A DNA stretch of 64,000 nt from Sodiomyces alkalinus F11 (GCF_003711515.1 NW_021167083.1:467697-531696), one strand, 5' to 3'; shown: positions 47,360 to 57,123, numbered from the stretch's first letter. Made by a program: numbers and translations. Notes: a model not told the origin generated them from the sequence alone.

Positions 47360-48024
47360 GGTAGACGGTAGATGGGGGGGGGAAGGGGGGGGGGATTTAT
47401 TCTATTTTCTTTCTGATAGTGGTGATGGGTTGGGCACTGGGGAGTCTAAGAGGTGGGATGGGGGAATTAATAACAATATATTCTAGGGATAGTCTGGAGG
47501 CAGAGAGAGGGATAAGAGAACGAAGTGTTGTATAAGTTGTGGCCCGTCAGCATAAGGTAGTTGTAGTAGTAGTAGTAGTAGTATTTAACGTCGGGATATC
47601 TCTGGCCGTCAGCATAAGGGAGGCGGCCAGAGAACCCCCTCCCCCCCCCATATGCAGCCCCTGGACCCCTTTAGGCCGAGGATATCCGCAAGGGACAAAT
47701 ATCAAGGTAAGGATGCGGTGGAATATATGGAGCACTTGGTGCACACGGCACATACATGAGATGACGTGAGACGAGATGCGGCTGCAAGCCAAGTCCAAGG
47801 TCTGTCTTCTCCGTCAATGCCGGGATTCGTAAGATTGGGGACCGACCTGCAGAGAGTCAGATAAGGAATATGGTCAAGGAGATGGATATAAGTGCAAGGG
47901 TAAAGGAAATAAAATCAGTATGAAACGACTAAAGCATCGCCCATACACATCCAACAGTTTGTCCCCCAATCAACGCCTGTTTTCATTCAATCATGACCCT
48001 CCCATCCTGCCTCGCTTCCACCGT
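47360..48024. other. Intergenic between TauD-like gene and ACC deaminase
   Basis: About 665 bases with a G-run (47377-47395), a (GTA)n run (47556-47583) and a C-run (47637-47649). It should carry the ACC deaminase promoter and the 3' end of the dioxygenase. No coding region is supported. Confidence 0.5.
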
Positions 48025-49334
48025 CTACTCCGCATCCAAGGGCGCCCTGGGCGGGACATTGTTCACCTGGATGCCACCCCTCTTCTTCTCCTTGCTATCA
48101 GGGAACGGCAGCACCCAGCCCCCCTCCTCCTCGGGCGTCGACAGCCAAAGCCGCAGCAAGTGCCTCCGCGGCGCCGGGGGAGCGCGGTCCTCGTAGGCCG
48201 TCCGGGCATGCAAGACGTGCGTGTTGGCGACAAACTGGATGTCCCCCACCTCCAGAACCATATGCAGCGCCAACCTCTGGCACGTCTCCTCCAGCACGGC
48301 CATGGCGCGCTCCTGCTCGGCGCTCAGCGGCGGCACGAGCCCGGCATCCGAGAACCGCGCCAGTGAGCGGACGTAGTACGGGTCCCACTTGCTGTACACG
48401 CGGCCCCGGCCCCGGCCGCCGGGCTCGAGGTAGAACACGGGCTGCCGCGTCCACCCGTCCTGGCCGTCCGAAACCTCGCCCTTGCGGTCGAAGTGCCACA
48501 CGGGCCGGGTCAGCAGGGCGGCGACGTCCGGGTGCTCGCGCTGCAGGGCGTTCCACACGGCGTGGCTGCTCGCGAGGTCGCTCTCGCCGCCGCGCAGGGC
48601 GCGGTGCACGCACAGCAGGCCCACGACGTCGCCGTCGTCGGCGTGGAAGAACTGGCGCGCCGTGGTGCGGTAGATGCGCACCTTGTCGATCTGCGAGGCG
48701 TCGTCGCCTACGTCCTTGACGTGGCCCAGCACGTGGCCCCGGCCGTTCTGCGAGACGAAGTAGCCCAGGTACGTGCCTAGCCCCATGTAGGCCACTGCGT
48801 TCTTGCGGGGGCCCCATTCACCGGCTGGGAAGTTCTTGAAGAGGATGAAGCCCTTGCCGTTGATGATGTCTTCCCGCACGTCGGCGAGGGCTTTGCTGAG
48901 TGTGGGGAGGGGGAAGTTCTCCTAGAGATGGGGGGGAGACTCGAGTCAGCATAAGAAGCGCCCTCTTGTCGTATTACTTCGTCGTATTCCATGGTAACCC
49001 ATGGACGAACCTTGGAGATGCCGGTCAAAGGGGTGCCGCTAGCGATGAAGGCGTCGGCGGTCCGGCTCAGCTCTTCTACCTCTTCGGCGGTGAAGGGATG
49101 TGTCCACTTGTCGGGCTGGTTCTCGAACTGCTCCTTGGACCAGACCGTGGGACCAGTGATCTCCTTGGGGAAGTCCTCGTAAGGACGCAGTAGGTCGTAG
49201 ATGGGATTGTGTTGGCCCGATGTCCGGATACCGTCGGGGAAGATCTCTCTAGGTGCTTCATCGTTCTTCCCAACCCACTTGGCCGACGTGGTGGGAGCGG
49301 CCGAAGGCTCATCGACGAGAATACCCGGAGCCAT
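48025..49334 (-). CDS. TauD/TfdA family Fe(II)/2-oxoglutarate dioxygenase, two exons, 406 aa
   Basis: Exons 49334-49011 and 48921-48025 join in phase 0 to 406 residues; the intron is 89 nt (GTTCGT donor, CTAG acceptor). The protein belongs to the fungal TauD-like group. Seen: FPLPTLSKALADVREDI, GKGFILFKNFP, GTYLGYFVSQNGRGHVLGHV, the metal motif FFHADDGD (H201, D203), the distal ligand in NTHVLHARTAYED (H346) and RRHLLRLWLS, whose Arg binds 2-oxoglutarate. Members cleave sulfonates such as taurine or hydroxylate small acids; the substrate here is unknown. It has no targeting signal and is probably cytosolic. The neighbour ACC deaminase is co-oriented but separated by 665 bases, so a shared pathway is not shown. 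Confidence 0.88.
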
Positions 49335-49531
49335 TGTGTGTCTGTGTCCCTATTGTCTGGGATGAGACCGACGGTGTGGTAAAGTGGATGTCTGACTTTT
49401 CAAGGACGATGTGTATGGGGAAGAAATAGAGGATGGTGAAGGAAGAGGTCTAAGGTCCGAGGAAGTAAGTCTGGAGCAAGATGGTACGGAGGGAAGGCGG
49501 TTTATAGGTTGTCGGTCAGTTGAAGAACCCC

Positions 49532-49553
49532 AGCCCCCCCCCCCCCCCCCCCT
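49532..49553. repeat. C homopolymer
   Basis: A run of about 20 C bases in intergenic DNA; length uncertain because of homopolymer sequencing error. Confidence 0.9.
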
Positions 49554-50401
49554 TTTCCAACGGTCGTACAGATGGGCATAGAGGGGAATGAGGGGTGTCC
49601 TCTGAAAAGAATGCATCGAAGCGTCATGTTCAGGGTCTTGGCCTCTGGCAAGCTCATGGCGCCGTATTGCGTGCTCAGGGGCCCATATCACGCCGTACCC
49701 CCAAAGTGGTAGCAATTGCGTGGCAGTGTTGCACCACTGCCCGTGACCCCCGAGTCTGGATACCAATTACCCATTACAGAGGGCATTGACAGTCCGAAGG
49801 GAGGAGGGAACAGAATCATCATGGCCAATCCTCGCTAGTGAGCATGATGCCATTTTCCATTTTCCCAACAAGGCCAGAATGGAGAATGGACCCTGATCCG
49901 AAGGCGGACCGCCAAAGTTTCGTACGTTGTAACCGCTTCAATTACAATTCCCCTCTATTCGGCACGTCGTCTCGTCGGCGCTCCACTGAGGGAGTAAGAA
50001 AGAAGAAAGGAAGAAAGGAAGAAAGAAAGAAGCAAGGGCCGGGATACAAGGACATGACGTTTGGATGTCACGTGCTACACGTCAAATAGCACGTAATTAG
50101 GCCACAAGTATGATCATAATCCTGACTAATCATCAATGCACAGGACCTTCGATTCCTAGGTACCTGTACATACCTAGCTAAGGTAAGGTACCAATGAATG
50201 CGATCGTCAAACATCATCAATGATAGAGGAAGACCACTGCCTATCACCGTTTAAGGGGTTGTGTTCGTAGCATTGTTAGAGCATCGTCGAAGCCTCCCTC
50301 GGAGCATGGAGAGTCGAGACCAATTATCGAAATATATTCTTAATAAAAGCTCGGATAGATAGCATCGAACTGCCCCCCCACCTTTCTTCTCAACCCACAC
50401 T

Positions 50402-50430
50402 CACCGCTTCACCGCTTCACCGCTTCACCG
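50402..50430. repeat. (TCACCGCT)-type 9-bp tandem repeat at the orphan gene start
   Basis: Three head-to-tail copies of a 9-base unit TTCACCGCT end 15 bases before the ATG at 50445, so they are in the leader of the orphan gene. Confidence 0.85.
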
Positions 50431-50444
50431 AAACACGAAACACC

Positions 50445-51033
50445 ATGGGCACGCGAATAGTCATCAAGTGCAGGTCGCAGAATATCCCGGGAGATCCCAA
50501 CCTGCGGCCCCAAACCATGGCCAACATGGTCTGTCGGCGTATATGGAACAGAGACTTTGACGATACGCAGGACCGGGTCCAGTCTCGAGGGATATTCTTC
50601 CATGACGGGACCCGATGCTTCTTCCTCGTGGATAGTGGCCCACCCGACTCCAAGGAGGTCCATACATCCATGTACAACTGGGATGGTTCATGCTTGTGAG
50701 TTGCTCCTCTAACCCTGCTTTTGCGAGACGAGCCTTGTTGCCTTGCTTCGCATAGGCTTTGCGTAGGTAATCTGTTGCTGAAGCGTACCTCATCTCAGAA
50801 CGGAACTACCAGTCAGTCCGATCATCACATCCCACCTACACCAGTATCCTTTCAACCCGGCCAACAAAGAACAAGGCTATACCGATGAAGAGTACAGGGA
50901 GAAGTTTGGCGACGAGGCATTCAAAGCCATGATGACCGAAAGAATTCGGCAAAAGAAGAGGAATAACCTGAGGCTGTTCTCCACCGAGAAGGCCTTTATG
51001 CAGGCTAACCCGGGACTTGTTGACGAGGTGTGA
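50445..51033 (+). CDS. Orphan protein, two exons, 161 aa
   Basis: I recognise no family. Exon 50445-50695 ends in a GTGAGT donor and exon 50799-51033 begins after CTCAG; joined, the frame stays open to a TGA and yields 161 residues. This join is much better than either single frame, which stops right at the intron. The N-terminal part has strands (TRIVIKCRSQNIPG, FFHDGTRCFFLVDSG). The C-terminal half is charged and helical (DEEYREKFGDEAFKAMMTERIRQKKRNN). No signal peptide. It lies 0.8 kb upstream of the kinase fusion, in the same orientation, within the repeat-rich pocket, suggesting a lineage-specific gene. Confidence 0.6.
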
Positions 51034-51819
51034 CAAGTCCAAGGTACTCAAGAACTTGGAACGCGAAATGCATATCAGATGGAACTAATCATTTCTGTCT
51101 GGACTGTACACATCACCTACCCATCTTGAAACCCAGCTATGTCTTTGCCGTCTTTTTGGTGGGTGTAGAGCCGCTGATAGACGCCTCTCCATATGGATAT
51201 GGCACGCGTTCCCGACGCTTCGTTCTGGGCAACAAGTTTCTCTAATGCGGCAGAGTCTTTCTTGGTAGCTCCACCCGCCTAATCGATTCCCAGTGTAGTG
51301 AACCGCCTGAGAAGAGGAGGCTCGCCGCGTTCATGGTTCTTCCTTTATAAGGTACCTTACCGTACTTAATTATTGCGTGTTCTGACATAATACCGCCTTA
51401 TAAAATGTATGCGTTTACAGTGGGATATGTCAGCAGAGGTGCGCTGTGGATCATAGCCAGTCGACTGCTTTGGGTGCTGGTTATTAAGGTACCTTATATA
51501 GTCAAACCTGGCTTTTGGGCGATTAGGCGGGGAGCACACGCATGTGAGTTTTGTACTAGTATCCTTTGGGCTTAGCGCTTCCGGCGAAGAAACATGCGGT
51601 AATTATCCAGTATCCATCCATCCCATCCGTTGCCCTTCGCAACGATGAGGCTCCGCAACGATGAGGCTCCGCAATGATGCTGATAACCCACTACCATATC
51701 GGCTACTACCATTGATTTTATCTGAACGACCAAAGCATACACGGCAGGCCAGTAGCCCACTTCGAACGTGTTTTTTATTTGTTTTTTAATCTGTGCCCTC
51801 TGGGTTTTATTCATTGGAT
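51034..51819. other. Intergenic before the nuclease-kinase fusion
   Basis: About 790 bases with palindrome copies AAGGTACCTTA near 51350-51360 and 51487-51497, and a short direct repeat of CTCCGCAACGATGAGG (51640-51672). No supported coding region. Confidence 0.5.
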
Positions 51820-54435
51820 ATGAGCGACGTACACAGCGTGGAAGAGCTTCGAAAGCTCCTTCTGCAGGCACAACTACGCGCTGAAAAAGCGGAAAGAGAA
51901 CGTCAGCAAGAACGGGACCGAGCCGAGAGGGAACAGCAACGCGCTGAAGAAGCAGAAAGAGAGCGTCAGCAAGAACAGGACCGAGCCGAGAGGGAACAGC
52001 AACGCGCTGAAGAAGCAGAAAGAGAGCGTCAGCAGGAACAGGACCGAGCCGAGAGGGAACAGCAACGCGCTGAAACAGCAGAAAGAGAGCGTCAGCAGGA
52101 ACAGGACCGAGCCGAGAGGGAACAGCAACGCGCCGAGGAAGCCGAGAACCAGACGCAACCGACAACCCTGGACGAGTACATCGCTGCCTGCCACAGCCTC
52201 GTCTTCTCCCAGCTCAGGGTAGAAAGAGATAGGCGGCTCACCTCACGGGGTTCCATCACGAACCCTCGCAACAAGCTGTGCCCATCTCGCCTCGAGCCCT
52301 GGCCGCAGTTTTTGGACCAACAGAGAAGCGTCTTTGACACGATATACGAGTGTTTCCCCACCGAGGCCCGGGTTTTCGAGAGCCGAAGCTTCCTGACCGG
52401 CCTGGGAAAGAGGGTTTCGCAGCGATCGATCGCCGACGAGAAGTCGCTCGAGTACTTTATGCATAACAGCGTGGAAGATCCCGTCCGGGTGATTGTGGAA
52501 CAGCTCAAGCAGGTGGAGGATGCCCGCATCGCCTTTGATATAGGGAGCGGGATCGTGTTTGAGAACCACCCTCACGTTATTAGCGACGTCGCCGAAGAAG
52601 TGGTGGCTGCTCGAGAGAACGCATCAACGCCACCGCAAACGCCGCTGCAGACATCGCTGCCAACACCAAACCATAAACAGGGTGTTGTGAACCAACTGCG
52701 ACCTGACCAAATCTGCGTATACCGATCAGATGACGACGACACGGCGTTAGAGAAGCGGATAATGATCTACGTGTCCGAGTATAAGGCACCCCATAAGCTG
52801 ACGGCTCCGCACCTCCGTGCTGGTCTACGGCAGATGGACATTTACAAGGAGGTTGTGAATCGGAAGACCATTCCCACATCTGTGGATCCGGAGGGGCGTT
52901 TTCAGTATCACGCTGAGAGGCTGACGGCGTCTGCGCTGGCGCAGACCTATCACTATATGATCGAGGGCGGTCTCGAGTATGGCCTGATGACGACGGGCGA
53001 GGCGACTGTTTTCCTGAAGATCGACTGGGACACACCCGAGACGCTGTACTACCATTTGGCAGAGCCCGGGCCGGAGGTGACGGCGCATGTCGAATATATG
53101 CAGTCCAGTTCGGCGGTGGGACAATACCTCGCCTTTACCCTGATGGCCCTGGTGAACCGAGGAGAGCGAGGCGCGCCCGGGCAGGATATCCGTGATCGAG
53201 CGATGGTGGACCTCAAGAGGTGGACAGAAGACTTCGAGACGACCTTACGGTCGATTCCCGATGGGGAACGACAAGCGCCGGAGAGCTCGTCGAGCTGGGC
53301 GCCAACGACATACGGGGACGTGGACCGGTCACCATCCGTGCCTCGAGGGGGGGGCGGGCGCCGACCACCACGACGACAGCCACGGCGGTGGCGGGGTGAG
53401 GGGGACGAGCACGAAAAATATGCGATTCGAAGAGATCAGCCAGATTCATCGTCCGATGAGTCGGGAATGCGGCCTCCGGATACCCCCAGCCCTGCCGAAC
53501 GGCGCAGAAGGCGTGAACAGCAAGGACAGGGCAGCGAAACGGAGCCCCGAAGAAGTCAAAGAATCCTGGCACGCCAACAACCAGAAGGAGCGGCCCGAGA
53601 CCGACAGTACTGTACCCAAGCGTGTCTGCTCGGTCTGGTCGGAGGAAGCCCACTCGATCCGAGATGCCCCAATATCGAATCCCACAGATACCCCGACAGT
53701 GCACGTCACCGCGGATCTCATGGCAGAACCCGAGGCCACGCTCACACGCGCCATCCGGTCGACCATTCCACGTGGCTGCGACTCTTGCGCAAACAGCTGC
53801 GGCAGTCACTGGATGCCGGGATCACGAAGCTGGGAAGACACGGTGCACGAGGGGTCCTGTTCAAGGTGACGCTTCTCGCGTACGGTTACACATTTATATG
53901 CAAGGGGACGGTGCAGGCCTTTATCCGAGACCTCGAGCATGAGGCGGCAGTGTATAAGCGTCTCAAGCCGGTCCAGGGTATCCATGTGCCCGTCTTCCTT
54001 GGGGCCGTCGATCTTCGGCCGCTAAAGAGGGTCTACTACTACGACCATCGGGTGTACATTGTGCACATGACATTCTTATCATGGGGAGGCGATGATGTTG
54101 ATAAAATTGAGGTGACAGCCGATATGCGAAGGACACTCGAGCGCAAGTTGCTCGAGTCCCTGCGGGCGATTCACGAGGAAGGTGTGGTTCACAGGGACGT
54201 ACGGAGTGAAAATACCCTGATCAACCGGGAGACAGACACGGTAATGCTGGTTGACTTTGAGCGTGCCGTGCTGCTTGAGGCAGTGCGGCGACCGCTAGCA
54301 CAGATGGTGCCTAACAAACAAGTGGCGGGCGGGGAGAAAAGTGGTTACCCAAGTAATCGAGTTTGGTTTGCGGAGGATGATCTGATGGCGAGCTTTGCGT
54401 ATCGAAGAAACCGGACCATGGTCGAAGGTAGGTAG
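51820..54435 (+). CDS. Coiled-coil / PD-(D/E)XK-like / protein kinase fusion, 871 aa
   Basis: A single-exon protein of a fungal family that is expanded in many Sordariomycetes. Residues 10-110 are a coiled coil made of four 21-residue repeats (63-bp DNA units). A conserved start TLDEYIAACHSLVFSQLRVERD follows. Next is a nuclease-like block: RPDQICVY (D296) and VSEYKAPHKL with E320-x-K322, the D...ExK arrangement of PD-(D/E)XK enzymes, then QTYHYMIEGGLEYGLMTTGEA. Residues 480-640 are disordered and Arg-rich. The C-terminal kinase has a loop GRHGARGVLFKV, K695, E708, HRD with D793 and N798, and DFE (D812) in place of DFG, so the catalytic set is complete. The start is the ATG at 51820. The stop follows GAAGGTAGG, which might be a splice donor, so the real C-terminus could lie beyond. 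Nuclease and kinase activity are inference. Confidence 0.8.
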   Translation: MSDVHSVEELRKLLLQAQLRAEKAERERQQERDRAEREQQRAEEAERERQQEQDRAEREQQRAEEAERERQQEQDRAEREQQRAETAERERQQEQDRAEREQQRAEEAENQTQPTTLDEYIAACHSLVFSQLRVERDRRLTSRGSITNPRNKLCPSRLEPWPQFLDQQRSVFDTIYECFPTEARVFESRSFLTGLGKRVSQRSIADEKSLEYFMHNSVEDPVRVIVEQLKQVEDARIAFDIGSGIVFENHPHVISDVAEEVVAARENASTPPQTPLQTSLPTPNHKQGVVNQLRPDQICVYRSDDDDTALEKRIMIYVSEYKAPHKLTAPHLRAGLRQMDIYKEVVNRKTIPTSVDPEGRFQYHAERLTASALAQTYHYMIEGGLEYGLMTTGEATVFLKIDWDTPETLYYHLAEPGPEVTAHVEYMQSSSAVGQYLAFTLMALVNRGERGAPGQDIRDRAMVDLKRWTEDFETTLRSIPDGERQAPESSSSWAPTTYGDVDRSPSVPRGGGGRRPPRRQPRRWRGEGDEHEKYAIRRDQPDSSSDESGMRPPDTPSPAERRRRREQQGQGSETEPRRSQRILARQQPEGAARDRQYCTQACLLGLVGGSPLDPRCPNIESHRYPDSARHRGSHGRTRGHAHTRHPVDHSTWLRLLRKQLRQSLDAGITKLGRHGARGVLFKVTLLAYGYTFICKGTVQAFIRDLEHEAAVYKRLKPVQGIHVPVFLGAVDLRPLKRVYYYDHRVYIVHMTFLSWGGDDVDKIEVTADMRRTLERKLLESLRAIHEEGVVHRDVRSENTLINRETDTVMLVDFERAVLLEAVRRPLAQMVPNKQVAGGEKSGYPSNRVWFAEDDLMASFAYRRNRTMVEGR
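51894..52145 (+). repeat. 63-bp tandem repeat encoding a coiled coil
   Basis: Four near-identical 63-base units coding for 21 residues rich in Arg, Glu and Gln (AEREQQRAEEAERERQQEQDR), each separated by only a few base changes. Length keeps the frame. The copies differ by a handful of substitutions, indicating recent expansion. Confidence 0.93.
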
Positions 54436-54687
54436 GGCACCACTTGTCTCGCGGGTTGGCGACGGGCCCTTTTGACCTTTTGGAGGATTTGCCTCGATAG
54501 CAAACCGAGAGTATACCTTACCAGTGGTATGACAGGCGTCGATGTATTCGGGGAGGGTGGTGTCCGTCGAGTTGTTTCTCGCTCTTCTTTCTCTCTGCCG
54601 TTCTGCTTCATCGGCGCGCTGCTCTGCCGCTCGCAAGAGCCGCATAAATTCCTCCCGGTCATCCCATGATTGGGTTCGGAGATGCAA
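54435..54687 (-). pseudogene. Truncated inverted paralogue of the kinase-fusion N-terminus
   Basis: On the minus strand the frame reads EEFMRLLRAAEQRADEAERQ...TTLPEYIDACHT, which matches EELRKLLLQAQLRAEKAERE...TTLDEYIAACHS of the gene at 51820. After ACHT the similarity stops, at a GTAAGG that may be a donor, and the rest of the frame runs antisense into the end of the kinase gene. No ATG precedes the first part of the frame; its first Met is inside EEFMRLL. It has one ETAD-like heptad unit instead of four 21-residue repeats. This looks like the remnant of an inverted family member, tail to tail with the intact copy. Confidence 0.6.
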
Positions 54688-55150
54688 CAGACAGGTGCGT
54701 GTAGCTGTAAAGTAGTTAAGGTAATTACCGGTTGACTGGGAAGAGGAAGAGATGTGTTATGGTCGAGTTCTGTTTTGGCCAAATGAGGAATGGTCGCATG
54801 CGATAGAATCGATCGAACCTGTCGCGTTATCACGTGACGTACGGCCTCGGGAATGCGACATTCATGTCGGATACCTAGGTACCTACACGTGGTAGCGGGC
54901 GCAAGGGTAAGGCAACCGAGCTCGGAACCCTCTCTGCAAACTTGTTGACGACCCCCAAATGCGCGGGTGCTTCATTTAACGTGTAACAGCTAAGGTACTT
55001 ATAGATACCTAGGTACCGGTAGGTAAATACCTATTCCGCAGGGTACTCGGTGGTACTGTACACGTTTAGAAAGTCTCTGGTGGGGCAAAATTACATCGGA
55101 CTAACTAAAGCGCCGTACCAGGGACTTTACACATCGAGCCAAGAGCCAAT
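54688..55150. other. Palindrome-rich spacer before tRNA-Asp
   Basis: Contains at least three copies of the dispersed palindrome (TACCTAGGTACC near 54871-54882 and 55004-55015, GTACCGGTAGGTA near 55015-55025). No supported gene. It separates the accessory pocket from the tRNA gene. Confidence 0.5.
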
Positions 55151-55244
55151 TCTCCGATCGTATAGTGGCTAGTATGCCAGCTTGTCAAGGAACACCAAGT
55201 TCTACAATTCGCTGGAGACCGGGGTTCAATTCCCCGTCGGAGAG
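55151..55244 (+). tRNA. tRNA-Asp(GTC) with a 22-nt intron
   Basis: The acceptor stem TCTCCGA/TCGGAGA pairs at all seven positions, and the D arm and T arm (GGGGTTCAATTCCCC) are standard. The anticodon stem is CCAGC/GCTGG with loop TT-GTC-A...C; 22 bases (about 55178-55209) are inserted after position 37, the usual place for nuclear tRNA introns. The discriminator is G. A T-rich stretch right after the gene serves as a Pol III terminator. It borders the accessory pocket. Confidence 0.9.
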
Positions 55245-55489
55245 AGCATTTTTTCTTTCTTTCTTTTTGGATTCCTTTTCACCTTTGCTTTCTTTCTATA
55301 GACCCTAGGGACTAGGCTTACTCAGTACATAGTCCTCATATACGTGCCACATCACCACAGGGAATCGGAATCCATAAACAGAGACGAACAAATCACAAGT
55401 CCTCTTCAGCCGTCTCATGGTCTATCTATGCGGGTATCAATGACTACGTATGAATACAACAGTATGGATACAAATTCCCCCCCCCCACC

Positions 55490-56770
55490 TCAAGAGGGCA
55501 CGTTCTTGATATACGTGCTCGGATGCCCATGCTTCTTCGCATAAGCCTTGACCTTGCCAAAAATATCCGGAATCACAAAGACGAACACCAAAGGCGTAAG
55601 CAACCCCATGAGCGTATCGACAACCCAGTTATTCCGCACCGACCCCCCCAGAGCCCCCCACCGCATGAGATGCCCCAGCCAAGCCACCGTGACGAAGTAC
55701 TGCCCGGCCTCCAACCCCCGGATCGCCGCCTCGGCGCACTGGTCCGGCGTCTGCACGGGGTCAATGTCCTCCAGCTCGTGCGTGATCCCCGGCTTCGTGA
55801 GGTTCTCGCGCTCGTACCCCGGGCTGGTGATCGTGCCCGGGTACACGACGTGCACGCGGACGTCGCGCCCCGGGTAGAGCAGCACTTCCTGCGCCAGCGT
55901 GTCGGCGAGCGCGCGCAGGGCCGCTTTTCCGGGGATGTAGAGGCTGTAGCCGGCCACCGGGTAGAGGGCGGCCACGGTGCTGGTCATGATGAGGTGTTTC
56001 GGGGTGGCGGCGGCGTCGGTGCGGTTGGGGTTGGGTTTGGCGTCGGCGTCGGCGTCGGGTGCGAGCCAGGCGCGCAGGACGGCGTGCGAGAGCTCGGCGG
56101 TGCCGTAAAAGTTGACGTCGAGGTTGCGGCGCAGCACCGAGAAGGGGGATTCGGCGAAGAGGCCTGGGGTGGCCATGCCGGCTACGCACCAGACTATGTC
56201 CGGGGCACGGCCGTTGTTCCACGCCGTGGCCTTGTCGAGGAGCGGGGCGGCGAAGCCCTCTTTGGAAATGTCGGCTGTGAGGGAGGTGAAGCGCTGGGTT
56301 TGGGGGTTCTTTGCGGAAGCCTGGACGTGGGTAGACAGAGGTTAGCACAAAGATCGGGCGTGTGTGTGTGTGTGCACGGGAAGGTTGCGAAATGGAAAGG
56401 GGGAGGGGAAGGGGAGAGGGAGGGGAGAGGAGAGGAGAGGAGAGGAGAAACAGACCTTGAGCTCGGTGACTAGCTCCTCGAGACGTTGACCGTTGCGGGC
56501 GACCACGACAAGGTTGGCGCCACGCGCTGCTAGTTTGAGAGCCGCGCTGCGTCCCATGCCTTCCGACGCACCGGTCAGAAGAATCGTCTGTGGAAAGTTA
56601 GGTCAGTGTAAGCGTGAGCGTGAGCCAGGCCCAGTGGAAACAAAAGATTCTCGTACCTTGCCCTCAACGGGCATGTGGTTCTTCCAACTAAAGAGACCCA
56701 TTGCGTATGCAAAGACGAGGGCAGCTACAGATGAGACTGCAATCCCGATATAGGTCACTGTGTTCTCCAT
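55490..56770 (-). CDS. TSC10: 3-Ketodihydrosphingosine reductase (KDSR/Tsc10), three exons, 358 aa
   Basis: Exons 56770-56657, 56587-56456 and 56320-55490 join to 358 residues, all in phase 0. Tsc10 reduces 3-ketosphinganine to sphinganine with NADPH on the cytosolic face of the ER, the second step of sphingolipid synthesis. Seen: an N-terminal membrane helix (VTYIGIAVSSVAALVFAYAMGLF), the NADPH loop TGASEGMG (43-50), VARN, D-x-V in APDIVWCVAG, S196, and Y210-x3-K214 (YSLYIPGKAAL), the YxxxK of short-chain dehydrogenases. The C-terminal hydrophobic hairpin (LMGLLTPLVFVFVIPDIF) is typical of KDSR and excludes a general SDR. Intron 2 is 135 nt and contains a GGAGA repeat. Confidence 0.88.
56409..56450. 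repeat. (GGAGA)n repeat in intron 2 of the KDSR gene
   Basis: A G/A-only tract with several GGAGA units next to a GT run, all inside an intron, so it has no coding effect. Confidence 0.85.
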
Positions 56771-57042
56771 ACTTGCGGACGATGGGCTGCGGACGACTTT
56801 CAGAAGCAGAGTTGTGTCGGGGGTGTTGAGAAATCAGCTGCAAGGGGATGAACGGACAGTGGGGGTGAAATGCTAGGGGGTTCAATTTTCAGTGCTCTGT
56901 GCAGCAAACGAACTCGAGGCGTCTTAGTCAGGGGTACGAAAGTAAAGCAAAAGAAAAAAAAGAAACAAAAGAAAAAAAAAGAAAAAAAGGTACCCTAAAG
57001 TATACCTTACGGAGCATACAAAAAAGCAAAAACTAAGTGATT

Positions 57043-57123
57043 CGACAGAGACAGGATTCGAACCTGTGAGGCCGAAGCCATATGATTTCTAGTCATACCC
57101 ATTAACCACTCTGGCACTCTGCC
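57043..57123 (-). tRNA. tRNA-Ser(AGA), 81 nt
   Basis: On the minus strand the acceptor stem GGCAGAG/CTCTGTC pairs (one G-U), the anticodon loop is CTAGAAA (anticodon AGA, for TCT serine codons) inside stem TATGA/TCATA, and the variable arm is extended (GGCTTCGGCC), the class II form of tRNA-Ser. The T arm is ACAGGTTCGAATCCTGT. No intron. A T-rich stretch follows. Confidence 0.92.

Larger units (their letters stand above)
49335..50444. other. Intergenic at edge of accessory pocket
   Basis: Holds a 22-base C run (49532-49553), GAAA-type repeats (50000-50030), palindrome copies near 50158-50192 and a 9-bp tandem repeat (50402-50430) just before the next start. No supported gene. The first part is the TauD-like promoter; a GATA- and A/T-rich segment lies at 50320-50350. 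Confidence 0.5.

Noticed and set aside
46304..49334. Secondary-metabolite gene cluster
   Set aside because: A PLP enzyme and a dioxygenase are present but no backbone enzyme (PKS, NRPS, terpene cyclase) is found in the window.
51894..52145. CRISPR-like array
   Set aside because: Units are contiguous 63-bp repeats without spacers, inside a coding frame; the genome is fungal.
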